Assembly: GCA_003314535.1 (NCBI GenBank)
Contig: POSG01000016.1
Span: 1-64,000 of the forward strand
DNA from: Geobacter sp.
Lineage (GTDB): Bacteria; Desulfobacterota; Desulfuromonadia; Geobacterales; Geobacteraceae
DNA: 64,000 nt
Direction: 5' to 3'
The notes below the pieces were generated by a model, which did not search any database, was not told the DNA's origin, and saw only the letters and a program-made list of their open reading frames with translations. Both the position numbers and the translations under genes were made by a program. This document shows positions 8,859 to 16,901 of the stretch, in pieces. Every line of letters begins with the position of its first letter. Within the stretch, counting starts at the first letter, position 1.

Positions 8859-9887
8859 TCACGGAATATTCTTCACTATCCTGGGCCCTAGTATCTTTGT
8901 CAGAGGCACTGGCAGTTTTTTCCATAAGTTGATGGCCATTTCGTATTTCGGATTTTTCGTATTGAGTTCCGGAATTTGTTCCCCGACCCTGAGCAGGTAC
9001 TGCCAGTAGAGCTGGACCGGCTGCGCCCCCCACTGCTTTTTGAAACGGAACGTTCCCTCCCCCGGAGTGGAGCGGCCGAAATCGAATTTGCCGTTACCAT
9101 TATTGATGGCGAATCGTATGGCCTCCCAATAGAGCAAATTATTCGGGCACTTGTCCCGAAAGTCGCTGATCGATGATGCCCAGGGCACCTCCAGCGTGTC
9201 CCGGTACCAGGTAAGAATGCCTGAGGCAATCGTCCTGCTGCCCATCATCACCGAAATGATCCGAGTGGTCTCCGGAAATGTTTCAAGCACGTTCCGGAAG
9301 AATTTTTTCCCGTAGACTGGAGTGCCGAGGTCCCGCATGTTTCTGCAGAAGACCTCGTAGAAACCGTCCAGGAGGTCCAGATGACCTGAAAAGGCTGTCA
9401 GGCCGCTCTTTTCGGCCTTGCGGACCTGGTTCCTCACCTTTGCGTCGAGGGCCTTCCACTGGGTCTCCCCGTCTTTCCGGAGTTCAAGAATCATGGTGAC
9501 CTTGTGCTCTTTTGTCGGCAGGCCCTGCTGAGCATGTCCAACGTGGCGAAGTTCCACATGTCCTGCCCCCATTTCCTCCAGAATGACTTCCGCTGCACGA
9601 AGCAGGGCTTTGCCGGTTTCTTCATCTCGGCAAAGGATGCCGCCGTAATTGAAGAAAGGAAGTGATACCAGGAAATTCCCGAATATTCTGCTCTTCATGT
9701 GCACAAGCGGCAATATGCCACTGATCTGTCCGTCCCCATTATACGCGGCCAGGTAACAGGTCCCGTGACCAAAGCTCTTCTCTATGACTTCCTTCCACCC
9801 GTACCGGTGATAGTTGGTTGCGTTTGGATGTGAAACTACATATTCATCCCATTGCGAGCCATTTTCGCTGTAAAGTTCAATTCGCAA
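8859..9887 (-). CDS. FemAB family XrtA/PEP-CTERM system-associated protein
   Basis: This 342-residue protein matches the FemAB-type family specific to exosortase A loci. It begins IELYSENGSQWDEYVVSHPNA, continues with SLPFFNYGGILC, and ends with FDFGRSTPGEGTFRFKKQWG. The fold is two tandem GNAT-like domains, as in FemX, suggesting transfer of an amino acid or acyl group to a sugar or lipid-linked intermediate; the reaction is not established. The start codon is TTG (9885-9887) with AAGGA eight bases upstream. It is separated from the flippase gene by a decayed repeat element. Confidence 0.9.
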   Translation of the reverse strand: MRIELYSENGSQWDEYVVSHPNATNYHRYGWKEVIEKSFGHGTCYLAAYNGDGQISGILPLVHMKSRIFGNFLVSLPFFNYGGILCRDEETGKALLRAAEVILEEMGAGHVELRHVGHAQQGLPTKEHKVTMILELRKDGETQWKALDAKVRNQVRKAEKSGLTAFSGHLDLLDGFYEVFCRNMRDLGTPVYGKKFFRNVLETFPETTRIISVMMGSRTIASGILTWYRDTLEVPWASSISDFRDKCPNNLLYWEAIRFAINNGNGKFDFGRSTPGEGTFRFKKQWGAQPVQLYWQYLLRVGEQIPELNTKNPKYEMAINLWKKLPVPLTKILGPRIVKNIP

Positions 9888-9914
9888 ATTAAATTCCTTA
9901 TGGCAAACAAACCA

Positions 9915-10058
9915 TTTTTCTCACACAAAGACACAAAGAGAAGCTAATGCTAATCTTGTTTTCACCAACACCGCAATTTCATTTAAAATTACGATTCCGG
10001 AATGAGCAAACTGGTTTTCCATGGTAATTCTTAGTGCCTTTGCGTCTTTGTGTGATGT
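9915..10058 (-). pseudogene. Second gutted repeat element with a residual 33-codon frame
   Basis: Inverted CACAAAGACACAAAG-type repeats at 9915-9943 and 10030-10058 match those at 6031-6170. The 33-codon frame between them (9921-10022) starts MENQFAHSGIVILNEIAVLV and reads through the left repeat. The start resembles the N-terminus of some GxxExxY proteins, but the match is too short to be sure. The element appears to be an internally deleted copy with the opposite end of the gene kept. Confidence 0.4.
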
Positions 10059-10084
10059 CAGCTGTTTGAAGCCAACCATAGCTT

Positions 10085-11617
10085 TCATCGCAAGAGCCCG
10101 GCCGGCAAAAACGCAGTTATCGTCTCTTTGCAATGCCTGCGCTCCTCCTTTGAGACGGCGAAAAACCATGCCGAAACCATGTATATAGGGAGAAGCAGCA
10201 AGATGACGACAAAAAAAGCCGCAAGCGACTGGGGCGCCATGAAGGATTCGATCAGAAAGCATGAAACGGCAAAGGGAATTACCGAAATAATCGGGCCGGC
10301 ATAGGAAAGCCGGAAATAATCAAGTACCCTCACATGGATAATTTTTGTCGCCAGTACGGGTAGAACTAAAACCACCATGACCAGGTGGGGTATTGCGAGC
10401 CCGAAAGCCGCCCCCAGCACGCCAATGCGCTGCACCAGAATGACGCTCAGGCAAATATTGGCAGCAGCTTCGACAAGGCGGCAGTATGCAGTCAGTCTGT
10501 GCCTGTTGAGCCCCAGAAATATTCCGCTGATGGTATAATGAGGCAGCGAGAAAATTGTCATGACCGTCAACACGGCAAGCACGTCTCCCGTAAGGGCAGA
10601 GTATTCGTGGCCCATCCATAATCCTATGAACCGCTTCCCCATCACGAGATAGACTGTTGCAACGGGAAGCCCCAGCAGCAGGGAAAACTTCGAGCCTTTG
10701 ACCAGCAGCGTGGCAATCCTGGCAGGGTCGTCCTTGGCATCGAGCTGGCTGGTCAGGGGGCTGAAAGCCTGGGTCCCCGCCAGTATGACCTTTTTCATGT
10801 ATTCCACCAGTGTGGCAGCGATTGCGAAAAAGGTCACCGATGACACGGGAAGGAAAATCGCTATGATGAAATTGGAACTGAAGGAAAATATCTGCATTGC
10901 GATGCAGTTGAGAAATGCAAAAAAGCTGTAATTCACGATCATCCTGTAAACGGCTTTGCCCTTGCCGTATTTCCGGAAAGCCAGCTTGAAGCTCAAAAGC
11001 CTCCTGGAAACCACATAGACCATCATGTTCATGCAGGTGTTGGCGCAAAACTGGATCAGGCAGACCGACACCACCCCATACCCTCTGCTCAGAAAGTACA
11101 CGGTGGAAAACGCCTTGGCGATATTGAGCGCAATTGAGATCTTGCTGAAAACGTCATAGCGCTGCAGGCCCATCAGAATGCCGATAAAGACATTGAAGAA
11201 GAAAGTCAGGGCAATATCGATACCGGTAATGATCACCAGTAAGCGGGCGATGGAGGTCGCATCCCGGGCGCCGGTGAATATAACTGGAAAGAGTGCGGCA
11301 AAAAGAAATGTCAGCGCAATGCATCCCAGGCAGATGGATGAATAGAGCTTGAGCGATGCATTGATGACATCGTTCAGCATCCCTCCGTCATGCTTTTCAT
11401 GGTATTCCGCTACATACTTGATGACGGAATCCCTGACCCCGAAATCAAGCAGCCAGAGATATCCAGTCACCTGGGATACCAGCGCCCAGACTCCATAATA
11501 CGTATTTCCAACCTTGTGCAGTATGAAGGGCGCGAGAAAAAAGGAAATGACCAGGGAGATGGCCATGTTCGCCCAGTTGGAAACCGCGTTCCTCATGACT
11601 ACTTTAAGGTAACTCAT
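10085..11617 (-). CDS. Polysaccharide flippase / oligosaccharide transporter (Wzx, MATE-like)
   Basis: From ATG 11617 the product is 510 residues with about fourteen membrane helices, typical of Wzx proteins of the MATE/MurJ superfamily, which turn lipid-linked repeat units across the inner membrane. It starts YLKVVMRNAVSNWANMAISL and has the early VGNTYYGVWALVSQVTGYL stretch common to the family. The open frame extends to 11788 inside the preceding hydrolase gene, but the ATG at 11617 forms a four-base ATGA overlap with that gene's stop and begins at the expected cytoplasmic segment. With the Wzy-like protein and the priming transferase it points to a Wzx/Wzy-dependent pathway. Confidence 0.9.
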   Translation of the reverse strand: MSYLKVVMRNAVSNWANMAISLVISFFLAPFILHKVGNTYYGVWALVSQVTGYLWLLDFGVRDSVIKYVAEYHEKHDGGMLNDVINASLKLYSSICLGCIALTFLFAALFPVIFTGARDATSIARLLVIITGIDIALTFFFNVFIGILMGLQRYDVFSKISIALNIAKAFSTVYFLSRGYGVVSVCLIQFCANTCMNMMVYVVSRRLLSFKLAFRKYGKGKAVYRMIVNYSFFAFLNCIAMQIFSFSSNFIIAIFLPVSSVTFFAIAATLVEYMKKVILAGTQAFSPLTSQLDAKDDPARIATLLVKGSKFSLLLGLPVATVYLVMGKRFIGLWMGHEYSALTGDVLAVLTVMTIFSLPHYTISGIFLGLNRHRLTAYCRLVEAAANICLSVILVQRIGVLGAAFGLAIPHLVMVVLVLPVLATKIIHVRVLDYFRLSYAGPIISVIPFAVSCFLIESFMAPQSLAAFFVVILLLLPIYMVSAWFFAVSKEERRHCKETITAFLPAGLLR

Positions 11618-12543
11618 GATGCAGGCCCGTGCTGCGTTCTCATCCAGGCAAGCATGGCCCGGGCGACATCCGCCTGCATCTCGGGGATGTTCAGCATATG
11701 ATTGGCCCGATGGGCCACATAAAGGTCGAATGGCGGCTCTTTCGCCCCATCGTAATGTCTTTTGAGAAATAGCTTCTGAAACTCCCACCAGAAGCCGTCG
11801 CTGTCCCCAAAAATAAAGAAGACCTTTTTATGTTGTTTGGATATCTTCCGTGCTGCCTTGAAAAACTTCGGGTTCTCGGCAAACTTCGATTTGTCTTCAT
11901 CCTTGGCCAGATATGAATCCTTGCCGCGGAAAAAAGCCTTGATCGTCGACAAGATCGTGGCCACATCACTTCTTCCGGAAAAGAAACGAAGCCATGATTT
12001 CGGCGACAGAATCTTGTCAAGGTACATCTTCAGCACATAATGCTTGTCCAGCGCCAAAAGCCTTTTGCTGTAATCCTGGCTTTCGTCGTCAAGAATGACC
12101 GGAATGCCAATCGGCATGACATAACCTACCTCGTCTATTTCGGCAGCTGCGAGGAAAGAGGATATGGCCCCTCCGCAAATCCCGGAAAGGGTAATCGAGG
12201 AAAAACTGTCCAAGGACCGTGAAAAATTCACAGCCGCCCTGATATCGTCGACCATGAGGCCGTTTTCTATCTGGTTGTAAAGATTCTTCTGGCCACAGTC
12301 CGGGATGAAACCGTCACTGTATCCCAAGCCAGTGGGACTGAACCGCAACACGTGGTAGCCGCCCGATACCAGATGCCTGGCCATGGACAGGTGCGCCCGG
12401 TAATCGCCTTCGCACCCCATGACGCCCCCGTTGGGAAAGATCACCAGGTGCTTCGGGTCGCCGGGTTCATGATTTTCCGGACTCTGATAGACACCACGAA
12501 GCATCAACCCTTTGCCGTTGGGAAATTGTATGATCGACTCCAT
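11614..12543 (-). CDS. Exosortase A-associated alpha/beta hydrolase 1
   Basis: A 309-residue alpha/beta hydrolase-fold protein. FPNGGVMGCEGDYRAHLSMARHLVSGGYHVLRF is the oxyanion-loop and strand region (positions about 36-68 from the chosen start). The nucleophile elbow reads SGICGGA with Cys123 where most hydrolases have Ser. A late Asp (GDSDGF) and His (HRANHM) can complete a triad. XrtA loci usually carry two such hydrolases side by side, with unknown substrates; esterified glycan or lipid-linked intermediates are plausible. ATG 12543 follows the upstream stop by five bases with AGGCAGG before it, and is preferred over the frame start at 12609. Confidence 0.8.
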   Translation of the reverse strand: MESIIQFPNGKGLMLRGVYQSPENHEPGDPKHLVIFPNGGVMGCEGDYRAHLSMARHLVSGGYHVLRFSPTGLGYSDGFIPDCGQKNLYNQIENGLMVDDIRAAVNFSRSLDSFSSITLSGICGGAISSFLAAAEIDEVGYVMPIGIPVILDDESQDYSKRLLALDKHYVLKMYLDKILSPKSWLRFFSGRSDVATILSTIKAFFRGKDSYLAKDEDKSKFAENPKFFKAARKISKQHKKVFFIFGDSDGFWWEFQKLFLKRHYDGAKEPPFDLYVAHRANHMLNIPEMQADVARAMLAWMRTQHGPAS

Positions 12544-12548
12544 CCTGC

Positions 12549-13514
12549 CTAGATCCCCGCTTTCATAATCTGATCTGGATTGAGGCCCAGCATGTCTTGA
12601 ACGCAACAATCAGCTGAAACCACACCATTCCCATCAATGCTCTCCAGCCATCCATGGGTTGCATTGTAGAGCGCGTCGGCTCTCTGGCAATAATCTCTGC
12701 CGATGACCCAGAATTTCCTCTCCGCAACCCGCATGCAGCTTACCTTTGTGTTGTCGACAGTTGCTTTTCCGGCATGTGGCGCATTTTCCGACTTGGTCCC
12801 CCGCATGGCTGCAGGGTTAACGACTTCCGCCAGAAGTACCGGGCACTCGATCAGGTCGAGGCCAGGGTCATGGCCCATGCTGAGCACTTCCTTGTAGAAA
12901 AGGTCCCCGAAACGATAACCTTCGATGTAATTGAGCACATAACCCTCACGGACGCATTTGCCGGTTTTGACCAGTTCTTCGAGGATAATGTCCCGCGTCA
13001 CCAGGGATTTGTTGAATATCATGTACTGCGCAGCAATCGTTGCCCTCAGGCTGTCAAAAACATATTCCTGCAGGTTGAATACCGGGGCCCAGAAATACGC
13101 GGATGAAAGGGATATTCCCGGGGGCAGTGAAGCAAGCGCCACGGCGCAACCGGTTCTTATGCCCCAGCACGCAAATCGGGACATTCCCCGTTTGCGGAGG
13201 AGTGCAAGCAGTGATTCCACCGCAACTCGACATTGCGCAAGTGTGAAATCCTCGGCATCGCCATCGCTTTCGCCGTAGCCGTAATAGTCGAACATGAGGA
13301 CAGCGCGCTTTTCGTCTGCTGCCAGGTCTATCGCGAAATTGTACGCTATCCGTTGTGCCCACATTCTTTCCTCGAAAAGCGGGGAAAAATAGATCACGCA
13401 TTCTTGGGCTGAATCGGCTGAGCCGATCAGGGTGCAGAATATGCGCCCTGCCCCAGTATCATGAAAAAAGTTTTGCACGTACGGCAGTTCCGTGGTTTTA
13501 TTCTTGTCGATCAT
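12549..13514 (-). CDS. Exosortase A-associated alpha/beta hydrolase 2
   Basis: A 321-residue alpha/beta hydrolase-like protein, paired with the following hydrolase. FDYYGYGESDGDAEDF is the typical strand and loop before the nucleophile elbow. The elbow itself reads CWGIRTGCA, so Arg120 stands where the catalytic Ser should be. The second hydrolase of XrtA loci often has such a GLR-like elbow, so this is probably a family trait and the protein may not be a conventional hydrolase. AGGAAA lies before the ATG. It is the first of a tightly packed set (hydrolase 2, hydrolase 1, flippase). Confidence 0.78.
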   Translation of the reverse strand: MIDKNKTTELPYVQNFFHDTGAGRIFCTLIGSADSAQECVIYFSPLFEERMWAQRIAYNFAIDLAADEKRAVLMFDYYGYGESDGDAEDFTLAQCRVAVESLLALLRKRGMSRFACWGIRTGCAVALASLPPGISLSSAYFWAPVFNLQEYVFDSLRATIAAQYMIFNKSLVTRDIILEELVKTGKCVREGYVLNYIEGYRFGDLFYKEVLSMGHDPGLDLIECPVLLAEVVNPAAMRGTKSENAPHAGKATVDNTKVSCMRVAERKFWVIGRDYCQRADALYNATHGWLESIDGNGVVSADCCVQDMLGLNPDQIMKAGI

Positions 13515-13564
13515 GGTTTTCCTGTAAAAGTTGACATATTTGTTGGCGCAACTTGCATCTGTTG

Positions 13565-14530
13565 CTATTCTACTGACGCATGGAGTGGGGCATCCGCGAG
13601 CTTGATCGACCCGATCCCGGCATTTCCGGCGAAGACCAGGTAATCTTCGATAGCCCGAAGGAAATGTTCCTCATCCTCTTTCGTTTGCACAAACGAACTC
13701 AACCCGGCCATCAATGCCGTTGAGTGAAAAAACATGTTTACAATCCCATAGCCCTCGCGCTTCATTGCATTGGTCAATGTGATCATCTGCTCGCTGCCGG
13801 AAGTCTCGGGAGACAACCATATCTTGTTCAAGAGACCAAGCCTGTCAAATATGCCCCTGGCATGCAGCTTCCGGGCTAACCACCCGCCGGACAGGAGCCA
13901 CAGCCGGTTGCACCACGGGAAGTTCCATTGCGCGAAGCCTGCAGACGCCGGCAGTTCCAGGAGCGGCGGAAATGTGTCGGAGACTGCCCCCCCCTGGCTT
14001 TCCCAGGAGAATGAATTTGGAAGCGTGCATGAATAGTCGGGGCCTCCATATTCCTCCCAGTTCTGGAAGGCGATGATTGATGAATCCACCTTGTAGCCCA
14101 GTTCCCGAAGAATTGCCGGCGTCTCTACACCTAGCCCCCACCTGCCGGCACGGAACGAAACGGGTTCAATTCCGAAACCGGTTGCAATGGTTTCATGCAA
14201 TGCCATGATCTTACGTCGTTGGAGAGGCGCCGGAAGGTTGCAGAGCATGCTGTTTCTTGCGTTCCTCGTCTCTTCGAACGGCGGGGTGTTCCACGGATGG
14301 CAATGGGCGCCAATCTCGCACCTCCCATCCTCCATGATCTTTCTCAACAAGGCCGATGAGCCCTTGTCGGCAGCCACGGGATAGGACACAAGATAGGTAG
14401 GGGTCACCTCGAACCGGTCGAAAATTTCTTGAAGCCTTCCGATTCTTTCAATATTGTTGATGCTGTATCTGGGGAGATCGTATTCCCCCCAGTTGTCCTC
14501 TTCGGTGTCGATTGTAATTGCAAGCTTCAT
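13565..14530 (-). CDS. Polysaccharide deacetylase family protein (NodB-like)
   Basis: The product begins KLAITIDTEEDNWGEY, which supplies the metal-binding aspartate pair, and has GAHCHPWNTPPF with the two metal-binding histidines, then SFRAGRWG, a typical NodB motif 3. It probably removes N-acetyl groups from GlcNAc-like residues of the polysaccharide. It differs from the XrtA-specific deacetylase at 18272, so the locus encodes two. No signal peptide is visible, so it may act in the cytoplasm or leave by another route. ATG 14530 is preferred to the GTG at 14539; neither has a strong ribosome site. Confidence 0.82.
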   Translation of the reverse strand: MKLAITIDTEEDNWGEYDLPRYSINNIERIGRLQEIFDRFEVTPTYLVSYPVAADKGSSALLRKIMEDGRCEIGAHCHPWNTPPFEETRNARNSMLCNLPAPLQRRKIMALHETIATGFGIEPVSFRAGRWGLGVETPAILRELGYKVDSSIIAFQNWEEYGGPDYSCTLPNSFSWESQGGAVSDTFPPLLELPASAGFAQWNFPWCNRLWLLSGGWLARKLHARGIFDRLGLLNKIWLSPETSGSEQMITLTNAMKREGYGIVNMFFHSTALMAGLSSFVQTKEDEEHFLRAIEDYLVFAGNAGIGSIKLADAPLHASVE

Positions 14531-14554
14531 TTCGGTCACTTTTTTATCGGATCA

Positions 14555-15682
14555 TCAGCGCAGAATCAACTTCGCGGCGGATTTGGCCATGTCCGCAAGC
14601 GTCAGGCACACAGGAAGCAGTTTCCTCTGGGAGAAGAGGATGGTTGTCGTTCTCTGCCCTGCATTGGCCCAGTGGAATTTGTACTCTTCCTCTCCCTTGA
14701 GGAAGTCATAGCAGGTAATGCCGGAAACGATGGCATTATTGATGCTCAGGCCGACCAGGAGATTGCCGATGCTGACTTTCGAGTTATATGTCTTGTCAAT
14801 GGCCATGAGGTACATATACAGGGTATTGCCATATTTCAAGTGAAGAAGGCCGCCCACGTGAACCCCTCCGGCCACGAGAAAATCCAGCTGGACGGACCCT
14901 TCCCCTCTTAAATCCAAGTACCTGCGGATGAGCCGTTTCAGAGGATCTCCCTGCCAGCCTGCCTTTTCGCTGTAGAGGCGGAAGAATTCTTCCAACTGCG
15001 CATCGAGATTGCCCGTGGAGTATGCCAGGTGCTCGATCGTGTCCTGCTTCTGCAGGTTTCTCAGGTCCTGCCTGAACCTCTGTCCCCTCCGCGAAGAAAG
15101 TCCCGAGAAGAACGCTTCCTCTGTCGCCGGCAGGATAGAGAACGGACAATAAGAAGCATCACTCACTGCCGCATATTTGCCGTCTGCTCTTATATTGTTG
15201 AGGAAATGCAGCAGAAAGATGGAATTGGAGGGAACATCGTGCAGCCTCAGGCGCCCCCACCTCCCGGATGCGTTGCCGAGGAGAAAGCCATAGAGAAAAC
15301 GGGCAACATCCTTTTCCCTACCCTTTTTTACTATAACATCAAGATAATCGGACCCGGCGTCTGGCGTTCCAAGGAACTCGACCTGTCGAACAGACAACAC
15401 GCCCTTTGCGTTTTTGTGGACGTACCAGGGTGCAACGGCCACAAGAGAGCTTCCTTCGTGGACCATGACAGCAAACAGGTCCCGCTTGTCATCAAGGAAT
15501 GTATCAGACCACGCCTTGATCCATTCCCAGGTCAGAAAGACACTACTCGACGCTGACTTTTCCAGCAGCCCATTCCAGGATGCGCGAAACCGTTCCAAGT
15601 CGTTCAGATTATCGACCACTTCTGCAACAAACTCTGCCATTGCCTTATGTGAACATCCCTTTCCTTGTTGCTTTGAATTCAT
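14555..15682 (-). CDS. CelD/BcsL-type GNAT acyltransferase
   Basis: The 375-residue protein matches the CelD/BcsL acetyltransferase-like family seen in cellulose and EPS loci. The N-terminal half has NGLLEKSASSSVFLTWEWIKAW and LVAVAPWYVHK. The C-terminal GNAT-like half has EEFFRLYSEKAGWQG, a VGGLLHLKYGNTLYMYL strand pair, and YDFLKGEEEYKFHWAN with the family's closing KGE..YK..W pattern. It probably acylates sugar hydroxyls or amines; donor and acceptor are unknown. It sits between the deacetylase and the two GT2 genes, 36 bases after the first GT2, so co-transcription is likely. M15 is an alternative start. Confidence 0.82.
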   Translation of the reverse strand: MNSKQQGKGCSHKAMAEFVAEVVDNLNDLERFRASWNGLLEKSASSSVFLTWEWIKAWSDTFLDDKRDLFAVMVHEGSSLVAVAPWYVHKNAKGVLSVRQVEFLGTPDAGSDYLDVIVKKGREKDVARFLYGFLLGNASGRWGRLRLHDVPSNSIFLLHFLNNIRADGKYAAVSDASYCPFSILPATEEAFFSGLSSRRGQRFRQDLRNLQKQDTIEHLAYSTGNLDAQLEEFFRLYSEKAGWQGDPLKRLIRRYLDLRGEGSVQLDFLVAGGVHVGGLLHLKYGNTLYMYLMAIDKTYNSKVSIGNLLVGLSINNAIVSGITCYDFLKGEEEYKFHWANAGQRTTTILFSQRKLLPVCLTLADMAKSAAKLILR

Positions 15683-15718
15683 GCTTGAGCAGGTTATCGC
15701 TCTCAGCCGGCATCCCCA

Positions 15719-16780
15719 TCAACGTTTTTTGCCCCCTGCAACCAGTTCTCCAATCACGCTTCTCAGTGACATCGCTGCTCGGGACGGGAGCAGCGCAAGC
15801 ATCAAATGCACAGCAACTTTAGGCTGGAAAGGAGCATAGCGCAGGCTGTTCAGAAAGCACGACCTTGCTTCCGGCTGGTTCTTGCAGAAAACCTCGAACC
15901 CAAGCCACGCATATGAAGAAGCCAGGTGTTCACGTACCATTTTCCGAGGCAATGTGATTTCATTTCCGGCAGCCGCAAGCATCCTGGTGATCGTCTTCAG
16001 ATTGTTACGCGCAATCCACACCATGTACTTTTTCTCCGTAAGCTGATCACTTGCTCCTATGCGATAGAGAATGGAAGGAGCATCCAGGTAGGCCACCTCG
16101 CCATACCTGCAGGTCCGGAAATGGTAATCATAATCTTCGCCGCTCGTCAGCAGTGTTGTGTCGAAAAGTCCCACTTTCTGCTGACGTTCCCTTCTCAAAA
16201 GGACTGTCGATGTATGGACGAGATTCCCCATGAACATCCAGGGAAATATGTTTCCTGCATAGCACATGTTTTCACGGAATCCCGCCGGGCAACCTGCCCA
16301 GGCTTCCGGAATCGGCCTGGTCGTGCGGAAGTGCTTTTCCCGATCAAAGTATGCATATGCGCTGTACATGCGCTTCAGATACGACTCGTATAATATGGCG
16401 CCTTTGTCGTCAACAGCCTTCATGTCCGTCCAGACCATACCTGCCTCGGGAAAAGAGCGCAGAACGGACAATTGTGCCTCGAGTTTCCACGGCAGCCAGG
16501 CGTCGTCGCTGTCGAGAAACGCGATGTATTCACCGGAAGCCGCCTCAAGTCCGGTATTTCTGGCAGCAGAAACACCAGCGTTGGGTTGACAGATGTATCT
16601 GACCCTCTCGTCCAGTCCGCTGATGACTTCCCTGGTATCATCAACGGAGCCGTCGTCAACCACCAGTACTTCCACATCACCATATGTCTGAGAAAGGACT
16701 GACTCAACGGCAATCTTGCAGTCCGAGGACCTGTTGTAGGTCGGGATTATGACGCTGACCAAACCGCTAGAATTTTTCAT
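15719..16780 (-). CDS. Glycosyltransferase family 2
   Basis: A GT-A fold inverting glycosyltransferase starting LVSVIIPTYNRSSDCKIAVE. The nucleotide-binding stretch is VLVVDDGSVDDT, followed by NAGVSAARNTGLEAASGEYIAFLDSDDAWLPWK with the DSDD metal-binding site. It adds one sugar to the lipid-linked repeat unit. ATG 16780 is preferred because the domain starts there; the frame extends 25 codons upstream to 16855. It is about half identical by eye to the neighbouring GT2 at 16902, sharing MVWTDM/LAWTDM and VHTSTVLLRR/VHPPTALIRR blocks, so the pair is a tandem duplication with divergence. Confidence 0.9.
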   Translation of the reverse strand: MKNSSGLVSVIIPTYNRSSDCKIAVESVLSQTYGDVEVLVVDDGSVDDTREVISGLDERVRYICQPNAGVSAARNTGLEAASGEYIAFLDSDDAWLPWKLEAQLSVLRSFPEAGMVWTDMKAVDDKGAILYESYLKRMYSAYAYFDREKHFRTTRPIPEAWAGCPAGFRENMCYAGNIFPWMFMGNLVHTSTVLLRRERQQKVGLFDTTLLTSGEDYDYHFRTCRYGEVAYLDAPSILYRIGASDQLTEKKYMVWIARNNLKTITRMLAAAGNEITLPRKMVREHLASSYAWLGFEVFCKNQPEARSCFLNSLRYAPFQPKVAVHLMLALLPSRAAMSLRSVIGELVAGGKKR

Positions 16781-16901
16781 CAATGTGCCCGTTTCCCGGA
16801 AAAACTCCCCCGAGACGCTTGGATGTCTGCAGGAAGCTGACCGCTGCACCGCCATGGTGTGCTACGGCTGAATTATCAATTTACCCAAGAGGGCCCCCTC
16901 T

